DNA of 64,000 bases from Draconibacterium sp. (GTDB lineage Bacteria > Bacteroidota > Bacteroidia > Bacteroidales > Prolixibacteraceae), in NCBI GenBank assembly GCA_011620585.1, contig WOYV01000119.1:1-64000 (forward strand). The letters are read 5' to 3'. Under the pieces are notes generated by a model. It was not told where the DNA came from. It did no database searches and saw only the letters and a program-made list of their open reading frames with translations. The number at the start of each line of letters is the position of its first letter. Position 1 is the stretch's first letter. Positions 28,636-36,892 of this stretch are shown piece after piece. The translations under genes and the position numbers were made by a program.

Positions 28636-29514
28636 ATGGAAACGACTGATTTATTAAAAAAAGTACGGAAGATTGAGATTAAGACACGTGGACTCTCGCG
28701 GAATATTTTTGCGGGAGAATACCACAGTGCGTTTAAAGGCCGGGGTATGGCCTTTTCAGAAGTACGCGAGTACCAGTTTGGCGACGATATCCGCAACATC
28801 GACTGGAACGTTACAGCCCGATACAATCATCCGTTCGTTAAAATTTTTGAAGAAGAACGCGAACTTACGGTGATGCTCCTGATTGATGTGAGCGGTTCGC
28901 GCGAGTTCGGAAGTTTCGAGAAACTAAAGAAAAATGTGATCACAGAACTTTCGGCGGTACTTTCATTCTCGGCTATTCAGAACAACGACAAAATTGGAGT
29001 GATCTTCTTTTCAGACAGAATAGAGAAATTCATTCCACCCAAAAAAGGGAAAAGCCATATTTTAAGAATCATTCGCGAATTGATCGATTTCGAACCCGAA
29101 CACCGGAAAACAAATGTTGCCGCAGCAATAAAGTACCTTACCAACGCGATCAAAAAAAGGTGTACTGCTTTTGTGATTTCCGACTTTATCGACGACAACC
29201 CCGAACTGGAACAGGCGCTTTCGATTGCCAATAACAAACACGATGTGGTTGCCCTGAAGATTTACGACGAGCGTGAAACTGAGCTTCCATCAATTGGGAT
29301 GATCAAACTAAAAGATGCGGAAAGTGGCGAATACATTTGGGTAGACAGCAGTTCGCGAAAAACACGCCAGGGTTACCAAAAGTGGTGGCTCGATCATGCA
29401 AAAAAAACCGATGTAATGTTTAAAAAGTGCCGGGTCGATTATGTGTCGGTGAACACCAACGAAGATTACGTGAGATCGCTGATGACATTGTTCAGAAAAA
29501 GGGCTTTGAAGTAA
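28636..29514 (+). CDS. DUF58 protein of the Bat operon
   Basis: The 292-residue protein carries the DUF58 signature FGDDIRNIDWNVTARYNHP followed by a VWA-like core whose first strand is VMLLIDVSGSREFGS (DxSxS metal site). Proteins of this type are the usual second member of moxR/bat operons, probably cytoplasmic partners of the MoxR ATPase. Unlike many DUF58 proteins it has no N-terminal membrane helices. It sits directly behind the REP-like element and 5 bases before the next gene. Its role in oxidative or envelope stress is known only by association. Confidence 0.9.
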   Translation: METTDLLKKVRKIEIKTRGLSRNIFAGEYHSAFKGRGMAFSEVREYQFGDDIRNIDWNVTARYNHPFVKIFEEERELTVMLLIDVSGSREFGSFEKLKKNVITELSAVLSFSAIQNNDKIGVIFFSDRIEKFIPPKKGKSHILRIIRELIDFEPEHRKTNVAAAIKYLTNAIKKRCTAFVISDFIDDNPELEQALSIANNKHDVVALKIYDERETELPSIGMIKLKDAESGEYIWVDSSSRKTRQGYQKWWLDHAKKTDVMFKKCRVDYVSVNTNEDYVRSLMTLFRKRALK

Positions 29515-29519
29515 AACAA

Positions 29520-30527
29520 ATGAGATTAGAATTAAAAATATTAGGTTTATTGATGTTGGCATTGCTAACCGGAAATACCCGGGCCCAGCAAATAAAAGCC
29601 ACGGCCAGTCTCGATTCGGCCAACATTTTACTGGGCGACCAGGTAAAGCTGTTTCTCGAGATCGACCATCCGAAAAGTGTTGACGTTTCTTTTCCACAGG
29701 TGCCCGATACCATTGCCGGGCTCATCGAAGTTTTAGGACACACCGATATTGATACTTTTGAAGGCAATAAAGCCGATAATATCAAACAAATCCGCTCGTA
29801 TACCATCACCTGTTTCGACAGTGGCAGTTACCGGATTCCGCCCTATTGGTTTGGCATCAATGCCGATGGAAACATCGACTCGGTTCCGAGCAACGGAGTT
29901 ACTCTTAATGTGCACTCGATGCAAATTGATACCACCAAAGGCCCAACCGACATTAAAATGCCTTACGGAGCCCCGCTAACCTTAAAAGAAGTAACACCTT
30001 ATATTTTGGGAGTGATCCTTATTGGCGCCATCATTTTCTTCCTGCTTTATTCGATTAAACGGAAGAAAAAGAACAAGCCTCTGTTTGTACTTCCGAAGAA
30101 ACCAAAACTGCCGCCACATGTGGTTGCGTTGCGGGAGCTCGACCGGATAAAAGACGAAAAAATCTGGCAAAAAGGGAAAAAGAAACTATACTATTCAGAA
30201 CTCACTGATACCCTTCGGACTTACATTGAGGAGCGTTTCGAAATACGCGCAATGGAACAGGTTACCGACGAAATCTTGCAAAGTTTCCGTCAACAAAAAG
30301 GTTTGTTAAGCGATAAAGCTTTGGGTAACCTGAGTCAGATTTTACAACTGGCCGACCTGGTAAAATTTGCGAAATACGAGCCACTCCCCGACGACGATAA
30401 TCTTTCGCTGGTAAATGCTTACTTTTTTGTAAACGAAACCAAGGAAGAAGAACTTAAAAAAGGTACAGGCGAAGAAAAAGGCAAAGGTAAAGACGATAAT
30501 AATGTTGAAGAAGTAGAAATTAAATAG
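29520..30527 (+). CDS. Membrane-anchored Bat-operon protein
   Basis: From ATG 29520 the 335-residue protein has a signal peptide (LGLLMLALLTGNTRAQQ), a beta-rich periplasmic domain with sequence like the BatD domain (SVDVSFPQVPDTIAGLIEVLG), one membrane segment (PYILGVILIGAIIFFLLYSI) and a basic cytoplasmic tail that ends in a lysine/glutamate-rich stretch. The track's earlier start overlaps the DUF58 gene in another frame and lacks a signal peptide. This position in the operon is often filled by such a protein, sometimes termed BatI or annotated DUF4381-like; the exact family is not certain. Confidence 0.75.
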   Translation: MRLELKILGLLMLALLTGNTRAQQIKATASLDSANILLGDQVKLFLEIDHPKSVDVSFPQVPDTIAGLIEVLGHTDIDTFEGNKADNIKQIRSYTITCFDSGSYRIPPYWFGINADGNIDSVPSNGVTLNVHSMQIDTTKGPTDIKMPYGAPLTLKEVTPYILGVILIGAIIFFLLYSIKRKKKNKPLFVLPKKPKLPPHVVALRELDRIKDEKIWQKGKKKLYYSELTDTLRTYIEERFEIRAMEQVTDEILQSFRQQKGLLSDKALGNLSQILQLADLVKFAKYEPLPDDDNLSLVNAYFFVNETKEEELKKGTGEEKGKGKDDNNVEEVEIK

Positions 30528-30533
30528 GAGAAG

Positions 30534-31541
30534 ATGTTTGAAGGACTGACATTTAAAAACCCCGAATTGTTCCATATTTTATGGGTGTTGATACCCATGA
30601 CTTTGTGGTACATCTGGCGACAGAAACGAAGTACTGCCAGCATTCAGGTATCTACTACTGCTTCAGTGTTCAAAGCGCCAAAAACAATACGACATTACCT
30701 GCGGCACCTGGTCTTTGTTTCGCTTTTATTCTCAATTGGCTTTTTTGTGGTGGTACTCGCAAGGCCGCAATCTTCCAGAAACTGGGAAAAACAAACCACC
30801 GAAGGAATTGATATCGTGATTGCACTCGATATTTCGAGCTCGATGCTTGCCCAGGATTTTCAGCCCAACCGACTGGAAGCGGCCAAAAATGTAGCCATGG
30901 AATTTATTTCAGGTCGCGAATACGACCGGATGGGATTGGTGGTTTTTGCCGGTGAAGCGTTTACACAATGCCCGCTGACCACCGACCGTGCTGTTCTGCT
31001 CAACCTTTTTAAAGACATCGAAAGCGGCATGATCGAAGACGGAACAGCAATTGGCAACGGACTGGCAACCGCAGTAGCCCGTTTAAAAGACAGCGAAGCT
31101 ATCAGCCGGGTAGTTATCTTGCTTACCGACGGTGAGAACAACCGCGGAGAAGTAGCGCCGGTTACCGCTGCTGAAATTGCGAAAACCTTTGGGATCAGGG
31201 TCTACACCGTTGGTGTGGGAACTATCGGGACTGCACCCTACCCTGTGCGTGTTCAAACGCCGTTTGGCGAACAGGTCCAGGTACGCGACATGGAAGTAAA
31301 AATTGATGAAAAAACGTTGCAGGAAATCTCGACCATCACCGATGGAAGATATTTCAGGGCAACCAGCAATACAAAACTCGAAGAGATTTATAAAGAAATT
31401 GATGCACTCGAAAAATCGAAAATCGAAGTACGCGAATTCAGTAGAAAATCCGAAGAATTTCTCCCCTTCGCGCTTTTGGGTGCTTTGTTTTTAATATTAA
31501 GCCTGGTGCTTCGCGAAACTATATTTCGTAGCATCCCTTAA
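30534..31541 (+). CDS. batA: BatA, VWA-domain membrane protein
   Basis: The 335-residue protein has two N-terminal membrane helices, a periplasm-facing or cytoplasmic VWA domain with the metal-ion site DISSSM and LLTDGENNRG, and a C-terminal membrane helix. BatA and BatB are paralogous VWA proteins of the Bacteroides aerotolerance operon; they are thought to form a complex that supports survival under oxygen or envelope stress. An AGGAG lies just before the ATG. The gene ends directly at the start of batB. Confidence 0.92.
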   Translation: MFEGLTFKNPELFHILWVLIPMTLWYIWRQKRSTASIQVSTTASVFKAPKTIRHYLRHLVFVSLLFSIGFFVVVLARPQSSRNWEKQTTEGIDIVIALDISSSMLAQDFQPNRLEAAKNVAMEFISGREYDRMGLVVFAGEAFTQCPLTTDRAVLLNLFKDIESGMIEDGTAIGNGLATAVARLKDSEAISRVVILLTDGENNRGEVAPVTAAEIAKTFGIRVYTVGVGTIGTAPYPVRVQTPFGEQVQVRDMEVKIDEKTLQEISTITDGRYFRATSNTKLEEIYKEIDALEKSKIEVREFSRKSEEFLPFALLGALFLILSLVLRETIFRSIP

Positions 31542-31553
31542 TTGTGTGAAAGT

Positions 31554-32591
31554 ATGGAAATGTTTAGGTTTGGAAATGGCGAATTTTTGTGGGGCTTGTT
31601 GATCATTCCCGTGCTCACCATGATTTTTACCTGGTCGAGAATAGCACGCCGGAGTGCCCTGAAAAAATTTGGGAACGAGGAAATTCTCAGCACACTGATG
31701 CCCTACACATCGAAAGGCAGGCCAATATTGAAATTCATCATTTTAATGCTGGCATTGGCGTTTTTCATAACAGGAATCGCGCGTCCGCAATTTGGATCGA
31801 AATTAAAAACCGTTAAACGCGAAGGGGTTGAACTAATCATCGCGCTTGATGTTTCGAACAGTATGATGGCAGAAGACATTCAGCCCAATCGGCTCGAACG
31901 GGCCAAAAGAGCGATTTCAAGATTGGTTGACCGCTTAAAAGATGACAAGATCGGGTTGGTTGTGTTTGCAGGCGATGCCTACACGCAACTACCCATTACC
32001 ACCGATTATAATTCGGCAAAATTATTTCTGAACGCTGTAAATACGCAAATCGTTCCAAAACAGGGAACGGCTATCGGATCCGCTATCGATCTGGCACACA
32101 AATCATTCACTCCTGATGGAGAAGCCAACAAGGCTATCATTGTAATTACCGACGGCGAGAACCACGAGGATGATGCGGTTTCGTCGGCCAAAGCTGCGGT
32201 GGATGATGGAATTGTAGTTCACACGATCGGAATGGGGCTACCGTCTGGTTCGCCAATCCCGGTATTAAGGAACGGACAAACCGATTATTTGAAAGACCGC
32301 GATGGAAACGTGGTGGTTACCAAATTGAACGAACAAATGTTGGAACAGATAGCCGCAGCCGGAAAGGGAATTTATGTACGTGCCAACAACGCACAGGTAG
32401 GACTGAATTCGCTGTTCGACGAGATCAATAAAATGGAAAAACAGGAAATGGAAACACGCACTTACTCGGAATACGACGACCAGTTCCAGTATTTTTTTGC
32501 GGTGGGTTTGTTCCTGCTCTTGTTAGAGTTTGTGATCCTCGATCGTAAAAACAAGTATTTAAAAAACATTCACCTGTTTAAAACCAGGTAG
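31554..32591 (+). CDS. batB: BatB, VWA-domain membrane protein
   Basis: This protein repeats the BatA plan: two N-terminal helices (FLWGLLIIPVLTMIFTW and ILKFIILMLALAFFITGIA), a VWA domain with DVSNSMMAED and VITDGENHED, and a C-terminal helix. The track begins at a TTG adjoining the batA stop; ATG 31554 (or ATG 31560, MFRFGNGEF, the usual family start) is more likely. It follows batA with almost no gap, so the two are translationally close and presumably made in similar amounts. Confidence 0.92.
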   Translation: MEMFRFGNGEFLWGLLIIPVLTMIFTWSRIARRSALKKFGNEEILSTLMPYTSKGRPILKFIILMLALAFFITGIARPQFGSKLKTVKREGVELIIALDVSNSMMAEDIQPNRLERAKRAISRLVDRLKDDKIGLVVFAGDAYTQLPITTDYNSAKLFLNAVNTQIVPKQGTAIGSAIDLAHKSFTPDGEANKAIIVITDGENHEDDAVSSAKAAVDDGIVVHTIGMGLPSGSPIPVLRNGQTDYLKDRDGNVVVTKLNEQMLEQIAAAGKGIYVRANNAQVGLNSLFDEINKMEKQEMETRTYSEYDDQFQYFFAVGLFLLLLEFVILDRKNKYLKNIHLFKTR

Positions 32592-32623
32592 GTTGAAGTT
32601 GGACAAATGAAGAAAAGAAGACA

Positions 32624-33400
32624 ATGAAACGAATTATTTATATAGTATTTCTGATTTTGATTGCCACTCATGTTTTTGGGCAAAACGAACGAAAGTTTGT
32701 TCGCAGCGGAAACCGGCTGTTTATGGACGGCGTTCGCGACACCACCCGCATTGATTCGGTAAAATTCAGCAATGCTGAAACCGAATACCGGAAAGCGTTG
32801 AATAAACGCCCAAACGATCAGAAATGGAATTACAACCTGGCAGATGCGTTATACAAACAACAGCGTTTTGACGAAGCTGGCGCTAAATTCTCGGAGTTAG
32901 CCGGGAAAATGGAAGTGCCAGTAGATCGTGCCCGCGCAAACCACAACCTCGGCAATACGCAATTGATGCAGCAAAAACTCGACGAAAGTATCGAATCGTA
33001 TAAAAAGGCGCTGCGCGACAATCCTTCCGATCTGGAAACCAAATACAACCTCGCCTATGCTCAAATGCTGAAAAAACAGCAGGAGCAACAACAACAGAAT
33101 CAAGACAAAAACAAAGATCAGAATAAGGATCAAAATAAAGATCAAGGCAAGAATCAGGACCAGAACGAAGACCAAAATAAAGATCAGCAGCAAAACCAGG
33201 GCCAGAATAAGCAAGATCAAAACAAGGATCAGCAAAATAAAGATCAACAACAGCAGCAGCCTCAGCAGAATAAAATCTCAAAACAGGATGCCGAGCAGTT
33301 ATTACAGGCTTTGCAAAACGACGAACGCGATATTCAGGATAAAGTAAAGAAAGAAAAGGCAGCAAAAGCCAAACGAACCCGAACGGAAAAAGAATGGTAA
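32624..33400 (+). CDS. batC: BatC, TPR protein with Gln/Asn/Lys/Asp-rich tail
   Basis: The 258-residue protein has a signal peptide (ending HVFGQNER), two to three TPR units (EYRKALNKRPNDQKWNYNLADALY and following) and then about 65 residues of almost pure N, Q, K and D, with a repeated NKDQ core. A short charged helix closes the protein. BatC is the periplasmic TPR member of the operon. Linkers of this kind occur in family members but this one is unusually regular and long. Its length may vary between strains because the underlying DNA is repetitive. Confidence 0.88.
   Translation: MKRIIYIVFLILIATHVFGQNERKFVRSGNRLFMDGVRDTTRIDSVKFSNAETEYRKALNKRPNDQKWNYNLADALYKQQRFDEAGAKFSELAGKMEVPVDRARANHNLGNTQLMQQKLDESIESYKKALRDNPSDLETKYNLAYAQMLKKQQEQQQQNQDKNKDQNKDQNKDQGKNQDQNEDQNKDQQQNQGQNKQDQNKDQQNKDQQQQQPQQNKISKQDAEQLLQALQNDERDIQDKVKKEKAAKAKRTRTEKEW
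33077..33270 (+). repeat. Low-complexity CAR/AAY/AAR repeat inside batC
   Basis: About 190 bases encode repeats of NKDQ and polyglutamine using few codons (AAT/AAC, AAA/AAG, GAT/GAC, CAA/CAG). Units such as AATAAAGATCAG recur. It is the coding basis of the batC tail. Confidence 0.7.
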
Positions 33401-33509
33401 GTAAAGATGAAGAACTACTTACAAAGAATGTAGTTAGATTTGAGATGTTAAGCTTGCGGCACATTGCACGGGGTTCATAGCTAAAAATTAATAATTTTGT
33501 AAGCTGAAA

Positions 33510-35345
33510 ATGATTAGGACACTCGCAACATACATTTTATTACTGAGTCTGGCTCTGGCAGCCCGGGCCGAAGACACGCGCTTTATCATGTCGGCGCCAA
33601 CGGCTGTGGAAAACGGACAACAATTCAGGTTGAGTTTTACCTTGAACCAACGCGGGAAGAACCTGCAGCTACCTCCCGGATTATCGGATAATTTCCAGAT
33701 TCTGATGGGGCCAAGCACCAGTCAGTCAACAAGTATTCAAAGTATAAACGGAAGGACAACCACCGAAATAACCTATTCGTTCACCTATATTTTAAGGGCG
33801 AGCAAAGAAGGTAGTTTCGAAATCCGCCCGGCATCGATTGAAGTTGGAGGGAAAGTGATCGAATCGAATTCGCTGAAACTCCAGGTGGTAAAAGCACAGT
33901 CGCAACCGGCACAGCAAAATAGTGGCAGTGGCGGTGCAGCTCAGCCGCAAGGCAACACGGCTGCCGATGTCGATCTTGGGAAAGACAATCTTTTTGTGCG
34001 TGTCGACCTGAACAAACGAAGCGCTTTCCGTGGCGAGCAGATTATTGCCACCGTAAAATTATACGTAAATCCGAACATCCCGATTGCCGGTTTCGATGAA
34101 GTTAACCTGCCCACCTACGAAGGATTTTATACACAGGACATTGAGATTCCGCAACAGATTAACTTTACGCGTGAAGTTTATAATGATAAAATTTACCAGG
34201 TGGGTGTGCTGAAAAAAACCATCCTGTTCCCGCAACAAAACGGACAGATTAAAATAGACCCCTTCAGCATGGCCTTACTGGTTCGTCAGCGCACTGCAGC
34301 CCGTAGTTTCTTCGACGATTTTTTTGATAACTACCGAACCGTGAAAGCCCGGATGACCAGCGACCCGGTAACGGTGAACATAAAAGACTTGCCTCCTTCT
34401 CCTGCCAGTTTTATGGGAGGTGTTGGCGAATTCAACATCAGTTCCGACATCAGCAGCGAAAATGTTACAACAAACGATGCCGTCACGCTGACTTTAAAAA
34501 TTACTGGTAACGGGAACATTCGGCTCGTTCGCACGCCTGAGCTGAAATTACCGAGCGATTTTGAAGTGTACGACCCACGTGCCACCGACAATGTAAAGGC
34601 CGGGAATAACGGAGTTTCAGGGACCAAAACCATCGAGTACCTGTTCCAGCCCCGTTTCGAAGGCGATTACACTATTCCGTCGATCAGCTTTGCGTATTTC
34701 GATCCGGCCAGTGGAAAATACATTACCAAATCAACTCCCGAATATCAGCTTCATGTAAAAAAAGGAAGCCAGGAACAATCCGCTACCGTAGTAAGTTCTT
34801 TACGAAAAGAAGACGTGCTGCTAATTGGTCAGGACATTCGTTTTATCAAGCAGGGAAAAGCAAATCTCCATCCAATGGGGGCTACTTTCTACGGTAGCAA
34901 CTTGTTCTATCTCATATATTTGGCAAGTGCTTTGGCATTTGTTGTATTATACCTGGTGTACCGTAAAAAAGCACGCGAAAACGCCAACATCGCGTTAATG
35001 CGTAATAAAAAAGCCAACCGTGTGGCCACCAAACGTTTAAAAGCGGCTTCCGGTTTTATGAAACAAAACAACAACGAAGCCTTCCACGACGCTATTTTGA
35101 AAGCTTTCTGGGGATACCTGAGCGATAAATTAGGGATTCCGGTAGCCAAGCTAAACCGCGACAACGCACTGGCCCGCTTGCGCGAAAAGAATGTGACTGA
35201 AGAAGTAATCAATGATTTTGTAGATGTGATCGATCAGTGTGAATTTGCACGTTATGCGCCTTCGGGCGGATCGGAAGCACGCCACGAATTGTATAAAAAA
35301 GCGGAGTCGACCATGAGCCGCTTCGAGAAACAGATTAAAAAATAA
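33510..35345 (+). CDS. batD: BatD, oxygen-tolerance protein
   Basis: The 611-residue protein has a signal peptide (LLLSLALAARAEDTR), tandem beta-sandwich domains with the BatD pattern (LFVRVDLNKRSAFRGEQI and NISSDISSENVTTNDAVTLTLK), and one membrane helix (about 465-487) before a basic cytoplasmic tail. It belongs to the Bat operon, where the large periplasmic part is thought to bind partner proteins. A TAATTTTG box lies just upstream (33492-33499), so batD and batE may also have a promoter of their own. The 109-base gap before it is the other long gap in the operon. Confidence 0.9.
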   Translation: MIRTLATYILLLSLALAARAEDTRFIMSAPTAVENGQQFRLSFTLNQRGKNLQLPPGLSDNFQILMGPSTSQSTSIQSINGRTTTEITYSFTYILRASKEGSFEIRPASIEVGGKVIESNSLKLQVVKAQSQPAQQNSGSGGAAQPQGNTAADVDLGKDNLFVRVDLNKRSAFRGEQIIATVKLYVNPNIPIAGFDEVNLPTYEGFYTQDIEIPQQINFTREVYNDKIYQVGVLKKTILFPQQNGQIKIDPFSMALLVRQRTAARSFFDDFFDNYRTVKARMTSDPVTVNIKDLPPSPASFMGGVGEFNISSDISSENVTTNDAVTLTLKITGNGNIRLVRTPELKLPSDFEVYDPRATDNVKAGNNGVSGTKTIEYLFQPRFEGDYTIPSISFAYFDPASGKYITKSTPEYQLHVKKGSQEQSATVVSSLRKEDVLLIGQDIRFIKQGKANLHPMGATFYGSNLFYLIYLASALAFVVLYLVYRKKARENANIALMRNKKANRVATKRLKAASGFMKQNNNEAFHDAILKAFWGYLSDKLGIPVAKLNRDNALARLREKNVTEEVINDFVDVIDQCEFARYAPSGGSEARHELYKKAESTMSRFEKQIKK

Positions 35346-35373
35346 GAACTTGATTGATTCAATTAAGAAACAG

Positions 35374-36129
35374 ATGAAATTTAGGATCGCAATCATATTA
35401 TTCCTCTTCCCTTCTTTCCTGTTTGCTCAGGAAAGCAACAGTGAATTATGGGAAAAGGCAAATAATTTTTACACAACAGAGGAGTACCAGCAGGCTGTAT
35501 CGGTTTACGAACAAATTCTGCACAATGGAGAAGAATCGGCCAAACTCTACTTTAATCTCGGAAATGCATATTACAAAACCGGCGATGTAAACAACGCCAT
35601 CCTGAATTACGAACGTGCCAAAGTACTGGCCCCGCAGGACGAAGACATTGAGTTTAACCTGAAAATAGCCAACCAGTTTGTAGTCACAAAAATTGAAGAA
35701 TTGCCACAACCTTTCTTTTTGCGATGGAGAACTTCAGTGGCAAATAAATACCCTGCCGATACCTGGGCAATCATCAGTGTTTCGGCATTTCTCCTGTTTC
35801 TGTTTCTGCTCGGCTTTTTCTTTTTTAGCCGCAGCGTAGCTGTTAAACGACTGGGCTTCTGGATCGGAATTGTAGCAATCGTGTTTTCGGGATTTACCTT
35901 TTCGCTTGCTGCACAGCAGAAGAAAAAGATCAATACCCGCGATCACGCCATCGTTTTTTGTCCGCGCGTAACCGTAAAAAGCTCGCCATCAGAAACAGGA
36001 ACCGATCTGTTTCTGATCTACGAAGGGCTGAAAATCCAGGTCACCGACAGTTTAAGTAACTGGAAAGAGATTAAATTAGCCGATGGGAACCAGGGCTGGT
36101 TACCCGATTCCTGCATCGTAAAAATCTGA
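35374..36129 (+). CDS. batE: BatE, TPR and SH3-like protein
   Basis: From ATG 35374 the protein has a signal peptide (MKFRIAIILFLFPSFLFAQ), a TPR region (AKLYFNLGNAYYKTGDVNNAILNY), two membrane helices near the middle, and a C-terminal bacterial SH3-like domain (VKSSPSETGTDLFLIYEGLK). That order is the standard one for BatE. The track's start is a TTG eight codons earlier; the ATG gives a proper signal peptide. It is the last gene of the operon and its 3' end overlaps an antisense DUF4395 fragment. Confidence 0.9.
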   Translation: MKFRIAIILFLFPSFLFAQESNSELWEKANNFYTTEEYQQAVSVYEQILHNGEESAKLYFNLGNAYYKTGDVNNAILNYERAKVLAPQDEDIEFNLKIANQFVVTKIEELPQPFFLRWRTSVANKYPADTWAIISVSAFLLFLFLLGFFFFSRSVAVKRLGFWIGIVAIVFSGFTFSLAAQQKKKINTRDHAIVFCPRVTVKSSPSETGTDLFLIYEGLKIQVTDSLSNWKEIKLADGNQGWLPDSCIVKI

Positions 36130-36300
36130 TACTAAAAAATTTCGGGTATTGCTTAGCCGAATAAATTGCTTGGCGGCTCGCTGAATAGAAATAAACATGA
36201 GCATGAAAAGCATTCCCGCAGCTGCACGGATTTCACGCTCGTTTAAAACCGAAATAGTGTAACCTTCAACGGTTTCGCCAAATTGGATCAATTTTTTCAT
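36100..36300 (-). pseudogene. DUF4395-type membrane protein, truncated
   Basis: The first 40 residues, MKKLIQFGETVEGYTISVLN...EIRAAAGMLFMLMFISI, look like the start of DUF4395 membrane proteins, whose INERE/VNERE-type motif precedes the first helix. After about residue 40 the sequence becomes polar and unlike the family, and the frame runs into the batE coding region on the other strand. Members normally have about 140 residues with four helices, so most of the gene has been deleted. The family call is from memory of the N-terminal motif. Confidence 0.5.
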
Positions 36301-36892
36301 TTTTGGGTTATAAAATGTTACAATATTTCAAGAGGCGAAATATAGCAGATTTTTGAGAAGTTCGAGATTCAGTTTCAAATAAAAATGTATGAATCAAAAT
36401 TATCCCGAAACCGCTATATTAATTATTTAAAGTAAAGTGATGTTTCCCCGTGACGATCTGAGTGATTAAATGGTGAGTCAGTAAAATACCATTTTAACGA
36501 TACACTGAAACCAATCCTAAATTATGTTCATCGGGAATTAAACACCGGAAATCAGACAAAATTGTGTTTATTCGCTTATGCTTCGGTTATTCTGAATTGT
36601 TGATCCAAGTATGGTTTTATTGAAATTTAGCTTTCGCTAAATCGTAAGATTTTACTATCTTAATCGCCCTTTTAGGGATGATGTGTAACATAAAATACAT
36701 AGTAATCTATGTGATATTTGTTACACAACGAAAGCGGCAAATTTCCTTTTTTTACAGGGGCCAAAGATCCATCTTTAAAAAATTGAAATACTTGAACTTT
36801 TTAGGACAATTCCATCAACTTTTCAAAGGAGTGGTTGTTAGAATTTGTGACCTTGGAAAAAATGAAAAAATAATCGAATAAATAGGATACTT
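36301..36892. other. 592-base non-coding region before the TCA operon
   Basis: I see no credible gene here; the one 67-codon plus-strand ORF lacks protein-like composition. The region holds a hairpin ATTTAGC-TTTC-GCTAAAT (36625-36642), the extended palindrome listed separately, and probably the aconitase promoter, for which TAGAATTTG at about 36838 is only a partial match. Confidence 0.6.
36683..36726. promoter_or_regulatory. 44-bp extended palindrome, possible operator
   Basis: Outer arms GTGTAACA (36683-36690) and TGTTACAC (36719-36726) and inner arms ACATAG (36697-36702) and CTATGT (36707-36712) share one centre, with 16 of 20 positions symmetrical. It lies 166 bases before the aconitase ATG. 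The symmetry suits a dimeric regulator or a cruciform; no T-run follows, so it is not a terminator. Confidence 0.5.

Noticed and set aside
36678-36881. 67-residue plus-strand ORF before aconitase
   Set aside because: It overlaps the extended palindrome, has no protein-like pattern and no promoter at a suitable distance.
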